Source: Eukaryota sp. TZLM1-RC
Taxonomy: Eukaryota; Metamonada: BaSk clade
Reading direction: 5' to 3'
Assembly (NCBI GenBank): GCA_040285825.1
Contig: JAUPSS010000001.1
Coordinates: forward strand, 1,302,001-1,366,000
Length of the DNA stretch: 64,000 bases
Shown: positions 9,052 through 19,220 of the stretch, piece by piece
Position numbering within the stretch: the stretch's first letter is position 1
Layout: every line of letters starts with the position of its first letter
Made by a program: the position numbers and the translations under genes
Notes under the pieces: generated by a model
Told to the model about the DNA's origin: nothing
The model's database searches: none
Seen by the model: the letters and a program-made list of their open reading frames with translations, nothing else

Positions 9052-10575
9052 ATGAAGTTACTTTACCTCTTTCTACTGGTTCTGGCACTCGCCTTAGCTC
9101 AAAACAACAACGAGCAAGATGAAGTCTATAAGTCACTCTGTGAACGTGGTCTCTACGAGCGCGATGATACTGTCGACCCTAACTGTGTTGGCCGCGTTGT
9201 TGAACGTTTGCTCCAAGCTATTCCACTTACCTTAGGTGTCGAAAACGATGTGGAAAATGATAACAACAACAACAATAACAACAACAACAACAATAACAAC
9301 AATAACGTAACTCAACCCCAAGAGGAGGTTTCTCAAACCATCTACGCTATTGCTGGCAGCAAGTTTCATCCCCTTCGCACTCATGTCATTATTGAATTAC
9401 CCGAAATGGAAAATGATGAAGAAAACAACAACAATATGACCACTCAACAACAAGAGAACGAAGAAGTTGTTGGCGATCTCATGACCATTATCGATGCTAC
9501 CCAATGGGAAAACATTCCTCCTCAATCTGTACGCGACGTTGCAGGAGCTGTTACTGAAAATCTGGGCGAAAGACATCCTGAGCTCATGGTTGGTAATGGC
9601 TACTTCAATGGAGAACTCCAAGTTGAGAATGAATTGACTGATGAACACGAAGACGTTGCTCAATCCTTACGCCAAACACCCCTCGAAGAACAACAGGGCA
9701 ACCTTGTCTCAGCTATGAACCAGGCTATTGATGAAACTGAATGGGACGAAAATACCCCCAATGTTCTTTTGGTATTTGTTGATCAAGCTCCCAATGCAAA
9801 TGAACAACAAACTAACGAGTTACGTCAAAAATTGGAAGAACAGGATATTTTCCCTATCATTGTTGCTCCTATCGAACGAACAACTGAGTATTCTCGCTTC
9901 TTACGTGATTTAGATAGAGGAATTTACAGGGGAGCTCAGGAAGGAGGAAATGGTGAATTACTAACCAACGAAGTTGAAGCTGTTTTTGAATCACTCCAAG
10001 AACCTGAAGAACCCGTTGAACCAGTCGACCCTGAGGAAGAAGCTTACATCATCACTGTTGAAGTTGAAGAGGCTGAAGGTGTTGTGCTTGAACCAACCAA
10101 GGAAGAAATCAGAGTCATGATCAAGAACAATACCAACAATAACAATAACAATAATAACCAAACCAATGGCCAGAACGACGACAACAATGATCGCCGTGTC
10201 CCAATCTTTTTCCGTGGTTATACTGAAGAATGTAAGCCTCTCCGCTCTTTCTTTGATGAAACTGCTGATCGTGTTAATGTTACCATCACCATTCGTAGAG
10301 AAGAAGTTGAGGAAGAAAACGATAACAACAATAACAACAATAATAACAATAATAATCAAGAAAACCAAGAGCAAAATGGTGAAGAAAAACGAATTGCTTT
10401 CTACTTGCTTCGTTGTCCCTGTCTTTCTATTATGCAAGATCCAGCTTGCGGCTTTTTGTTCCCTGGTTTCAAGCAGCGTCCAGTACAGGTAGAAAATGGT
10501 GAAAATGACAACAATAATAACAATAACAACAATGACAACAATAACAACAATAATGCAACATTCCGCAAGCGTTAG
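9052..10575 (+). CDS. secreted asparagine-rich protein with von Willebrand A-like region
   Basis: An intact 507-codon gene. Residues 1-16 (MKLLYLFLLVLALALA) are a clear signal peptide, so the product enters the secretory pathway. Asn tracts built from mixed AAC and AAT codons occur at about residues 71-85, near 363-372, near 427-440 and close to the C-terminus. Between them are well-formed, acidic, Glu-rich segments. The part around residues 140-330 resembles a von Willebrand A/integrin-beta-like fold (ERHPELMVGNGYFNG, then NVLLVFVDQAPN and a segment with FPIIVAPIE), but I see no DxSxS metal site. Cys residues cluster at the N-terminus and near the end (RCPCLS), compatible with disulfides. 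It may be a surface or extracellular matrix protein. Secretion is strongly supported; the vWA assignment is inference. Confidence 0.85.
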   Translation: MKLLYLFLLVLALALAQNNNEQDEVYKSLCERGLYERDDTVDPNCVGRVVERLLQAIPLTLGVENDVENDNNNNNNNNNNNNNNNVTQPQEEVSQTIYAIAGSKFHPLRTHVIIELPEMENDEENNNNMTTQQQENEEVVGDLMTIIDATQWENIPPQSVRDVAGAVTENLGERHPELMVGNGYFNGELQVENELTDEHEDVAQSLRQTPLEEQQGNLVSAMNQAIDETEWDENTPNVLLVFVDQAPNANEQQTNELRQKLEEQDIFPIIVAPIERTTEYSRFLRDLDRGIYRGAQEGGNGELLTNEVEAVFESLQEPEEPVEPVDPEEEAYIITVEVEEAEGVVLEPTKEEIRVMIKNNTNNNNNNNNQTNGQNDDNNDRRVPIFFRGYTEECKPLRSFFDETADRVNVTITIRREEVEEENDNNNNNNNNNNNQENQEQNGEEKRIAFYLLRCPCLSIMQDPACGFLFPGFKQRPVQVENGENDNNNNNNNNDNNNNNNATFRKR

Positions 10576-10598
10576 TGTTCACAAGTGTTCTGCTTTCA

Positions 10599-10604
10599 AA
10601 TAAA
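10599..10604 (+). terminator. polyadenylation signal AATAAA
   Basis: AATAAA lies 24 bp after the stop codon of the Asn-rich gene, a normal place for a eukaryotic poly(A) signal. Confidence 0.5.
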
Positions 10605-10974
10605 AAGTGACTGACTCAATGTTATTTCCTCCAGATCACCATCTAGGGTAGATCAATTTATTGCAGAGTAAAAAAATTAGAACAGAACAAAGATTGAGGT
10701 AACTTATAACAACACATATGTTGTTTGCAACATTATATGTGAATAATTCCAAATAATAATTATTATTAAATAACAAGTGCAATATTGTGTTTCTCTGGAG
10801 CCCAGATAGTCATACAGTTGGTCAACTTCGAAAGCAGTATTACAAAGCAGATTTAATGGTGATTACCCATTGTTTGGAATCAATTTTCAGAGGCAAAGAC
10901 TAAATTCGGAACATGAAATTGTATACTATTTCATTAAAATCACTTCTCCAAAAAGATCCTTCCACAATATTTGA
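10605..10974. other. intergenic, nothing recognised
   Basis: AT-rich spacer between the Asn-rich gene and a LINE2 tail. No supported frame. Confidence 0.4.
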
Positions 10975-11540
10975 GTTCTTCATTACATGATGCTGTTAGA
11001 GACACTGTTTTTAATATGGCACAAACTACAAGGATATCGTGTATCAAAGAGCCCCTGCTGAATTAAACACTTTCTCTGAATAATTTTGGTTCTGATGATA
11101 GAGGTGATGTATACTGTGATTGGATTGATAATTCTGAAGCTATTGTTGACTTTGTCTCATGTAATGTTGCAAATGATACTTTGGTTCACAGAAGAAAACT
11201 TAATCCGGTGGCTGTTCTGGATTTTAAAGCAAAAGAGAAACATAGAAAATATGATAAAGTTATTGAAGAGGCAAATGTCGATAGAAATACACAGCTGGTT
11301 TTTATTGCTTTCCCATTTTCGATAAATGGAAGATTATCATTTGAAGCAGAAACTTTTTTGGATGACTTCCAAAAATGGTGCAAGAAAAAACAATGAAAAA
11401 ATTTGATATTTTTTTATGGCGTTCACGAATTCAATTTGCCATTATTAATAGATTACCACGATTTTTCAATCGAATAAGAGAAGCTTTAGCTAGACAGCAA
11501 GCAGATCAAGATTTTGTAGAGGAAATCTTGGTTCAATGAT
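10975..11540 (+). mobile_element. LINE2 3' fragment with nuclease-like domain
   Basis: Nearly identical to 47460-48000. In the coding phase it reads DDRGDVYCDWID...AIVDFVSCN, later KAKEKHRKY, the same Asp...Asp...Glu-x-Lys layout seen in LINE1. The frame at 11181-11396 carries this sequence; after the stop at about 11396 the C-terminal helix-rich tail continues out of phase. The 5' side starts abruptly at about 10975, so this is a 5'-truncated copy. High identity to the other copy suggests recent activity. Confidence 0.8.
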
Positions 11541-12649
11541 AGTCGTCCCATTAGTTATGAGTTGATTTAATTAAGTGTGCAAATGCAATAAATACAATTG
11601 ATTGAAAATATTACAACAACCTATCTTCACAGTACTACGAAGGTATACATAGTTCAAATGTAAATAGAATCTATAGAAATATTAATATAAAGGTTGAACA
11701 ATCCTGGATAACTGTCACTAGCACTGGAATTTTGTGAAAATCACAGTTCGAAATTCCATTGTTTTAACCTCCGTTTCATTAGTGAATTTTTGACTGAATT
11801 TGATCAATGAATACACCTATTCTTTGATGTTATCATTAAACATTGATTTCCAGCAACGAATATTGAGAAATATGGAGTCTAAAACAGTGATCAATTTTGA
11901 ATTCATCTTGTCCTCATTTTTGTCATTAAGAATAAAGAAGAAAGTGAAGAGGTTATTGATCTGTAAGTTTCAACAATTGGTGTCTTTGGAGTCATTGGGA
12001 AAATAATTAGATAATCGAATCTGACTTTCTCCTTTTTCCTGCCTCACAAAATTCAAATGATCAATTTCCCTATTACAAGAAATAAAATTGGTTCATTCAA
12101 AAGAATTTTTGAAACTCGAACTCATCCTTATCAAAGGAATCTGGAATAACTCCGAAATTAATAATATAGTAATTATATAATAATATTAATGTAATAACTA
12201 TATTGTTGATCTCCAATTAGATCTTATGAAACTATTAACTAATGAAATTTATTGCAATTTTAGCCATATGCTTAACCAATTGAGACTTTGATTGTTCGAT
12301 TTAATATCATTATAGCATTTGTATATAGTTGAAACTATATTCAATTAACAAGGACAACATATCATACACTAACTTTTCGGAATGTTAGATTACAGAGACC
12401 CTGAAGAAAAGGACTCTGTTTGGCCCAACATTCAGCCTAAAGCCTATGTTAAAAATGAACTAATACACTTTTTAACTATTTTTCAAGATTGAAGAGGAAA
12501 TTAAAAAAAAAGAGAGTTAGAGTTTATGATAACAATACACATTTTGGTTCATGTTCGAGAAATTAATTACACAAATAATGTAAATGTTGAACAGAAATCA
12601 CTTATGGGTTCTATTTGGTAGGGCTCTTTCATAGAGTTCCAGGAGGGTA
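11541..12649. other. AT-rich intergenic region
   Basis: About 1.1 kb without a supported gene. A 68-codon frame at 11800-12006 has an ATG but no recognisable features. Several TAATAATATTA-type stretches lie near 12165-12200. Confidence 0.4.
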
Positions 12650-12682
12650 GGGTTCTATTAAGCACGGGTTCTATTAAGCACG
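12650..12682 (+). promoter_or_regulatory. 16-bp tandem repeat upstream of the giant RCC1 gene
   Basis: GGTTCTATTAAGCACG occurs twice head to tail (12651-12666 and 12667-12682), and a third GGGTTCTATT lies at 12606-12615. The cluster sits 70-150 bp before the ATG at 12755. It may be a promoter element; chance duplication is possible. Confidence 0.3.
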
Positions 12683-12754
12683 GGACGGTATGTATTTAAT
12701 AAACTCATTTAAAAATTGAATTTTCCAATCGATCTACACCAACAACCTTCTGAT

Positions 12755-14411
12755 ATGTTCTACGTTCTCGTGATTCTGCTTACTTGTTCTGTCTCTGCTT
12801 TTGCTTTTGCTTTTGATGTTCATCTTGTTACTCCCGACTCTGAGAATATTACCTTTCACTGGTCTTCAGCTTCTACATGGAATGACTCTCGACCCACACA
12901 ATCATCCACAGTCTATGTAGATGGAAAAGGAATGAAACCGATCCTGGTTATCGATTTCCCTCCCAAAGTGTATTCCCTTCATCTCTATGGTGTTACCTTA
13001 CGCTTTGAGTCCCTTGACGTTTCAGTTACTGATACCACAACCTGTGATGATGTGTTAATCGAGGCTGTCACTGGTCAGATCGCCAACTTCACCACCACTA
13101 ACTTGGAAGTTTTGGTACCATGCGAGTTGAGTCTAATCAATTTTGTTATAAAAGGAAATGGTAAACTTTCCAATAAACTTTCTCTTTCACTAACCTCTTT
13201 GTTGGTTGATTTTGGTGCTGAACTGGTGATTGAGGGAGGTAGTTCAGATTCATTTGAATTAAAGGCGTGGGGTAATGGTCGGTATGGCAGAACTGGTACG
13301 AATCATACTGTTTATTCACACACACTATTACCAGTAATTACTGATGAAGAATTCACTTTCATTGCTGGTGGTTTGGACCATACATTAGGCATCACTAGTG
13401 AAGGTAGCCTATTTGCTTGGGGTCTTTTAGGTCTTATAAGTGTAGGGCAAAATGTGTATATCTATGACCCATATAATTTCCCTGAACCAGTTGATTTAGA
13501 TAATGTCGTTCAAATTTCTGCCGGAGGTGGTTTTTCGCTTGCCAGAACCCAGGATAACTTTGTTTATTCTTGGGGTAGGGGCACACTAGGTCATGGTGAC
13601 GAAGATGATCAACCCAAACCTAAGCATATTAGTACATTGGAAAATGTAGTTGATATTAGTGCTGGAAGAGGTCATTCACTTGCAGTGTTGTCTAATGGTA
13701 AAGTTAAAGCTTGGGGTGGTAATTTTTATGGTCAACTTGGTGATGGAAGTACCACAAGGAGAACTACTCCTGTAGAAGTTAATACTACTGATAGTATAAA
13801 AAAAAGTTATTGGTTGTGCACAGCATTCACTCTTTATTACCGAAAATGATGAATTAATGGCAACAGGATTGAATGTTAGAGGAGCTCTTTGCTTAGGGGA
13901 CGAATCTTCTACGTCTCATGGTATTATGATTATTGATAACAATAGATATTCACCTGTAAAAATAGTAAATTATGAAAATTATAAAATAGTTCAAGCAAGT
14001 TGTTGGTCGACCACAAGCAGTGGTTGTTGTAGTTTCACTATTTTCCTAGCAAAAGAAGGTGATGTTTATAGTTGTGGTGAAGTTTTGGGTAGACCTACAG
14101 ACTCTACTTTTCGTCACACACCAGGTAAAGTCCAAGGTTTGGGTAGGGTAAGGAGTATTGGGGGTGGAAGTTATATTGCTTTTGCTGATGATTTTAATAA
14201 TGTTTTGTTTAGCTGGGAAGAAGGTGATGATGAAGCTTCAATTAATACTCAAACGAGAGATTATGAAATTGGTAGTGTTTTTGCTGGAGCATCCCATTTT
14301 TTCATTCAAACACCCCAATCAGCTGCAATAAGTGCTCTTGACAATTCTTTACTCAAAGTAAATGGCACAGTGGAGAATATCGCTGAAAGTTCTTTTACTT
14401 TTGAAATATAA
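12755..14411 (+). pseudogene. giant surface protein, part 1: signal peptide, N-terminal beta domain, RCC1 repeats
   Basis: ATG 12755 opens with a signal peptide (MFYVLVILLTCSVSAFAFA). A beta-rich N-terminal domain follows (about 12810-13250), with a W...P...V pattern resembling G8-type domains. RCC1 blades run from about 13260 to 14300: KAWGNGRYGRTG, LFAWGLLG, VYSWGRGTLGHGD, KAWGGNFYGQLGDG, each preceded by a SAG..HSLA-type strand. One extra base in the A8 run at 13798-13805 shifts the frame; sense resumes with VIGCAQHSLFITENDEL and runs to a TAA at 14409. RCC1 repeats are normally nuclear or cytosolic; here they follow a signal peptide and head a transmembrane protein. The next segments continue the same gene. 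Confidence 0.75.
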
Positions 14412-17049
14412 ATTCTTGTGCATTCTACTGGATCTTTGGTGGCCCAAAATGGAGGTTTTGTTTTTGACAAGAGAGTTGTTGGTGCTGGTTTAATTAAAGC
14501 AATGAATCACTTTGAACTAATATTTGAAAGTGATTTGAACCTGGAAGGAGGACAAGTAAGTTCTGAACTTTCTATTGAAAATACAGAGGGAAACTCAATC
14601 ACAGGATTTGGTCATTTCAAGTCGGATTTAATTAACCATGGTACAATAGATCCATCTGGAATTACAGAAGTCACTGGTGATTTACAATTAAGTGATTCAT
14701 GAACCATTTTATTTACCAATCAAAAAACTGATAATGGTCAGTTAATTGTTGATGGTACAGTTTATTTAGATGGATTACTAGAAGTTGATTATTCATTTCA
14801 ACCCGTACAAAAAGACTTTAATTTGGATTTAATAACTTTAATTCTAAATCAAATGAATTAAACCAGATTCTCATCAATTGTGAATCTTTTATAGAAGTAA
14901 CAGAAGATTTCTTTCTATTAACTGCTATTAATGAGATTATTCCAGATTTAAACCATGTTTCTTTTATTTCTCCTTTTGGAACTAATGAAGATTGTTGTGG
15001 TACTGCCTCAGTTCCATGTTTGTCACTTAGTAAAATAATCGAAAGAATGGGTTATTATGGTGTTGTTTTTTTTGAAGAAGGTGAATATAATGAAATTAAT
15101 TTTGATGTTGATTTAATTGGAGTTGATTTTGAATTTAGAGGAAATGAAGATGATATTAGTATTAATGTTTCAACTTCATTGTGTGTTGCTCAGTCTTACC
15201 TTAATATCAGTAATATTGAGTTTGATTTATCGGATTTTAGATCTTTTTTGATTATCGATAATTCCAACCTAACACTGGAAAATGTAGTAATTAATTCCAA
15301 TAACCCAATCATCAATGGTTTTAATTCAAATGTTGCTTTTGATAATGTAGAAATTACGTCAAATAACCAAGCTGAACCCTTTATTGACTTGTACCTTTGT
15401 CAATTTACTGGATTAAATTCAATACTGCTTGGTGAAGGAATTTCCTTGTCTTTCAATCATTCAGTCATTCAAATGACCAACTTTTTGATTGAAGGCCAAA
15501 TTCATCCATCTGATAACGTATTATTTGTTGAAAATTCAAAACTGGATTTAACTGATATTAAGTTTTCAATAGATTCTATTTACTTTGGTGATTCCAATCC
15601 TTCAATCATTTTTACTACCAATTCAAGTATTTCCATTTCTAATTCATTTGTTGTATACTCTGACCTAATTCTTTTGGAAGCCATCACTAGTGAGGTTGTC
15701 TTTAATTCACTCAATGTTTCAAATTGTCAAAGCTCTTTGTTCATCAATACTACTTTATCTAGTGTTGAATTAAATAATGTCATAGTTAATCACTCAAAGG
15801 GTCAGTTTTTACTAGCCCAAGACACTAGTGAAGTAGTCCTTAGAAATGTTACATTTGAAAAAGTTGTCTCTGATTCACCTTTGATTGAAATCATTGATTC
15901 CAATTTCTTTTCAGTTGATTTTGATGTTTTTAATTGTGAGGTACATTCATTATTGGATTCACTGAAATCAAACAGCGAATTAACTAAAACTTATTTAACC
16001 AATCTTACCCTCACTAGTGGTAATTTATTAAATATTGATCAAAGTTTTTTGGAACTAACCCAATTGGAAATGGTTGGTTACACTTTTGATGGAATTCCCA
16101 ATGTTTTCACTTGTAAGCAACAGAATTATTTAATTAATTCCATCACTTCAACGTTTGCTATAATTCAATCAAATTTGATTGGTTAGCATTCTGTATTGGT
16201 TAGATCAATTGAGGTGGACGAGAAAAGTTTCATTTCAGGCAAGGGATAAATACCTTGATTTAGAGCTAATGGTTGGTGAATTATCAACAATGAATTAAAT
16301 GAATCAACATTGAATTAATTAAAACTTATTTGACCAATCTTACCCTCATTAATGGTAATTTATTAAATTCTGATCAAAGCTATTTAGAACTAACCCAATT
16401 GGAAATGGTTGGTTACACTTTTGATGAAATTCCCAATGTTTTTACTTGTAAACAACAGAATTATTTAATTAGTTCCATCAATTCCACGTTTACCATAAGT
16501 CAATCAAATTTGATTGGTTGTTTAGTTGATACAATCCTTTATTTTGATCTAAATTTCAAAGTTTCTACTGCTTCTTTTCTCAACTTTCTTGACTATTTAG
16601 CTTTAACGAGGTTATCACTCCTCAATTCTACTATTGAACTGAATACAAATCATTCTGTATTGTTTAGATCAATTGACTTGGACGAGAACAGTTCTATTTC
16701 AGGCAAGGATAAATACCTCAATTTAGAGCTAATGATTGGTGAGTTAGCAACAATTAATGATTGTGTTAATACAAGGGAATGGCAAATTGAATTTAACTTT
16801 CCTTTTGCTGAGTTAATTGAAGACTTTGTGTTAATTCATCAATATAATTCTGTTTCGAAAAATATTTTTTCTCTGTTGATTTCTTATTAATCAGTTTCAA
16901 GGACAATTATGCACCAAACAGCTCCCTCGATTACTTTGAAGTGCATTTTTCATCACCAATTATTCAGTTTTTCCACTCAAAAGTTTTGCAACTATGTTCA
17001 CCACAGCTTACACTTCCTCCAACACCAACTCAAGGTAAAGAATTAAGTT
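14412..17049 (+). pseudogene. giant surface protein, part 2: first beta-helix unit, rearranged
   Basis: Continues in phase after the TAA at 14409. The unit begins near 14561 (SIENTEGNSITGFGHFKS) and carries a long run of short Asn/Ser/Val/Ile-rich strands ending near PPTPTQG at 17035. This ladder of N-rich turns is typical of right-handed parallel beta-helix (Pmp-like) surface proteins. Damage relative to the second unit: TGA at 14700-14702 where the sister has TCT, a lost T near 14844, a ~135-bp internal deletion at 16184, a partial re-duplication of the same segment from about 16310, and a lost C near 16870. The long open stretches are 15020-16186 and 16330-16890. Confidence 0.7.
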
Positions 17050-19070
17050 CTCAATTATCTATTGAAAATAAAGAGGGAAACTCAATCACAGGATTTGGTC
17101 ATTTCAAGTCGGATTTAATTAACCATGGTACAATAGAACTATCTGGAATTATAGAAGTCACTGGTGATTTAGAATTAGGTGATTCATCTACCATTTTATT
17201 TACCAATCAAAAAACTGATAATGGTCAGTTAATTGTTGATGGTACTGGTTATTTAGATGGATTACTAGAAGTTGATTATTCATTTCAACCCGTACAAAAA
17301 GACTTTAAATTGGATTTAATAACTTTTAATTCTAAATCATATGAATTTAACCAGATTCTCATCAATTGTGAATCTTTTATAGAAGTGACAGAAGATTTTT
17401 TTCTATTAACTGTTATTAATGAAATTGTTCCAGATTTAAACCATATTTCTTTTATTTCTCCTTTTGGAACTAATGAAGATTGTTGTGGTACTGCCTCAGT
17501 TCCTTGTTTGACACTTAGTAAAATAATCGAAAGAATGGGTTATTATGGTGTTGTTTATTTTGAAGAAGGTGAATATAATGAAATTAATTTTGATGTTGAT
17601 TTAATTGGAGTTGATTTTGAATTAAGAGGAAATGAAGATGATATTAGTATTAATGTTTCAACTTCATTGAGTGTTGCTCAGTCTTACCTTAATATCAGTA
17701 ATATTGAGTTTGATTTATCGGATTTTACATCTTTTTTGATTATCGAAAATTCCAACCTAATACTGGAAAATGTAGCAATTAATTCGAATACTCAAATCAT
17801 TGATGGCTTCAATTCAAATGTTGCTTTTAATAATGTAGAAATTACGTCAAATAACCAAAATGAACCCTTCATTGACTTGTACCTTTGTCAATTTACTGGA
17901 TTAAATTCAATACTGCTTGGTGAAGGAATTTTTTGTCTTTTAATCATTCAGTCATTCAAATGACCAACTTTTTGATTGAAGGTCAAGTTGTTCCATCTGA
18001 TAACGTATTATGTGTGGAAAATTCAAAAGTTGATTTCACTGACATTAGGTTTTCAATAGTTGAAAGTGATTTTGGTGGTTCCAATCCTTCAATAATTTTT
18101 ACTACCAATTCAAATATTTCAATTTCTAATTCATTTCTTGTAAATTCGGATTTTATTCTCTTAAAAGCCATCACTAGTGAGGTTGTCTTTAATACACTCA
18201 ATGTTTCAAATTGTCAAAGCTCTTTGTTCATCAATACTACTTTATCTAGTGTTGAATTAAATAATGTCATAGTTAATCACTCAATAGGTCAGTTTTTGCT
18301 AGCCCAAGACACTAGTGAAGTAGTCTTTGGAAATGTTACTTTTGAAAAGGTTGTCTCTGATTCAGTTTTGATTGAAATCATTGATTCCAGTTTCTTTTCA
18401 GTTGATTTTGATGTTTTTAATTGTGAAGTATATTCATTATTTGATTCACTGAAATCAAACAGTGAATTAATTAAAACTTATTTAACCAATCTTACCCTCA
18501 TTAATGGTAATTTATTAAATATAGATCAAAGTTATTTAGAACTAACTCAATTGGAAATGGTTGGTTACACTTTTGATGAAATTCCCAATGTTTTTAGTTG
18601 TAGTCAAGATAATTATTTAATTAGTTCAATCAATTCCACGTTTACCATAAGTCAATCAAATTTGATTGGTTGTTTAGTTGATGCAATCCTTTATTTTGAT
18701 CTAAATTTCCAAGACTCTACTGCTTCTTTTCTCAAATTTCTTGACTATTTAGCTTTAACGAGGTTATTGCTTCTGAATTCTACTATTGAATTAAATACAA
18801 ATCTCTCTGTATTGGTTAGATCAATTGAGTTGGACGAGAACAGTTCTATTTCAGGTAAGGATAAATACCTTGATTTAGAGCTAATGATTGGTGAATTATC
18901 AACAATTAATGAATGTGTTGGTACAAGGGAATGGCAAATTGTATTTAACTTTTCTTTTGCTGAATTAATTGAAGACTTTGTGTTGATTCATGAATATAAT
19001 TCCGCTTCGAAAAATATTTTTTCCTCTGTTGATTTCTTATTAATCAGTTTCAAGGACAATTATGCAGCAA
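17050..19070 (+). pseudogene. giant surface protein, part 3: second beta-helix unit, cut by element A
   Basis: A duplicate of the unit starting at 14561, very similar over about 2 kb and better preserved. The frame 16941-17963 is followed, after a one-base loss near 17930, by the frame that runs into the LTR at 19071. Before the insertion the reading is FKDNYA; after removal of element A and one GCAA copy it continues as ANSSLDYF in the right phase, as in unit 1 near 16910. This shows that the segment at 26472 is the same gene. Confidence 0.75.
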
Positions 19071-19220
19071 TGTTAGTCTTGAATAGTATTTATAGTAATA
19101 GTTTAGTTATTAGTATTCCGCCTGTTAGCTTAAGAAGAGAGAACACAATTCCTCTTCGTAATAAATTACTTTACATTTACTCAAGCTATGTCACACGATA
19201 ACCCTAGCCATAGACCATCA
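19071..19220 (+). repeat. 5' LTR of element A
   Basis: Starts TGTTAGTCTTGAATAG, ends AGACCATCA. It contains the gag-pol start codon at 19188, 33 bp before its end, so the RNA start must lie upstream within this LTR. Confidence 0.95.

Noticed and set aside
9397-10437. Minus-strand Val/Ile-rich frames opposite the Asn-rich gene
   Set aside because: They are antisense readings of Asn codon tracts.
11800-12006. 68-codon frame
   Set aside because: No domain, signal or neighbour support; expected by chance in this composition.
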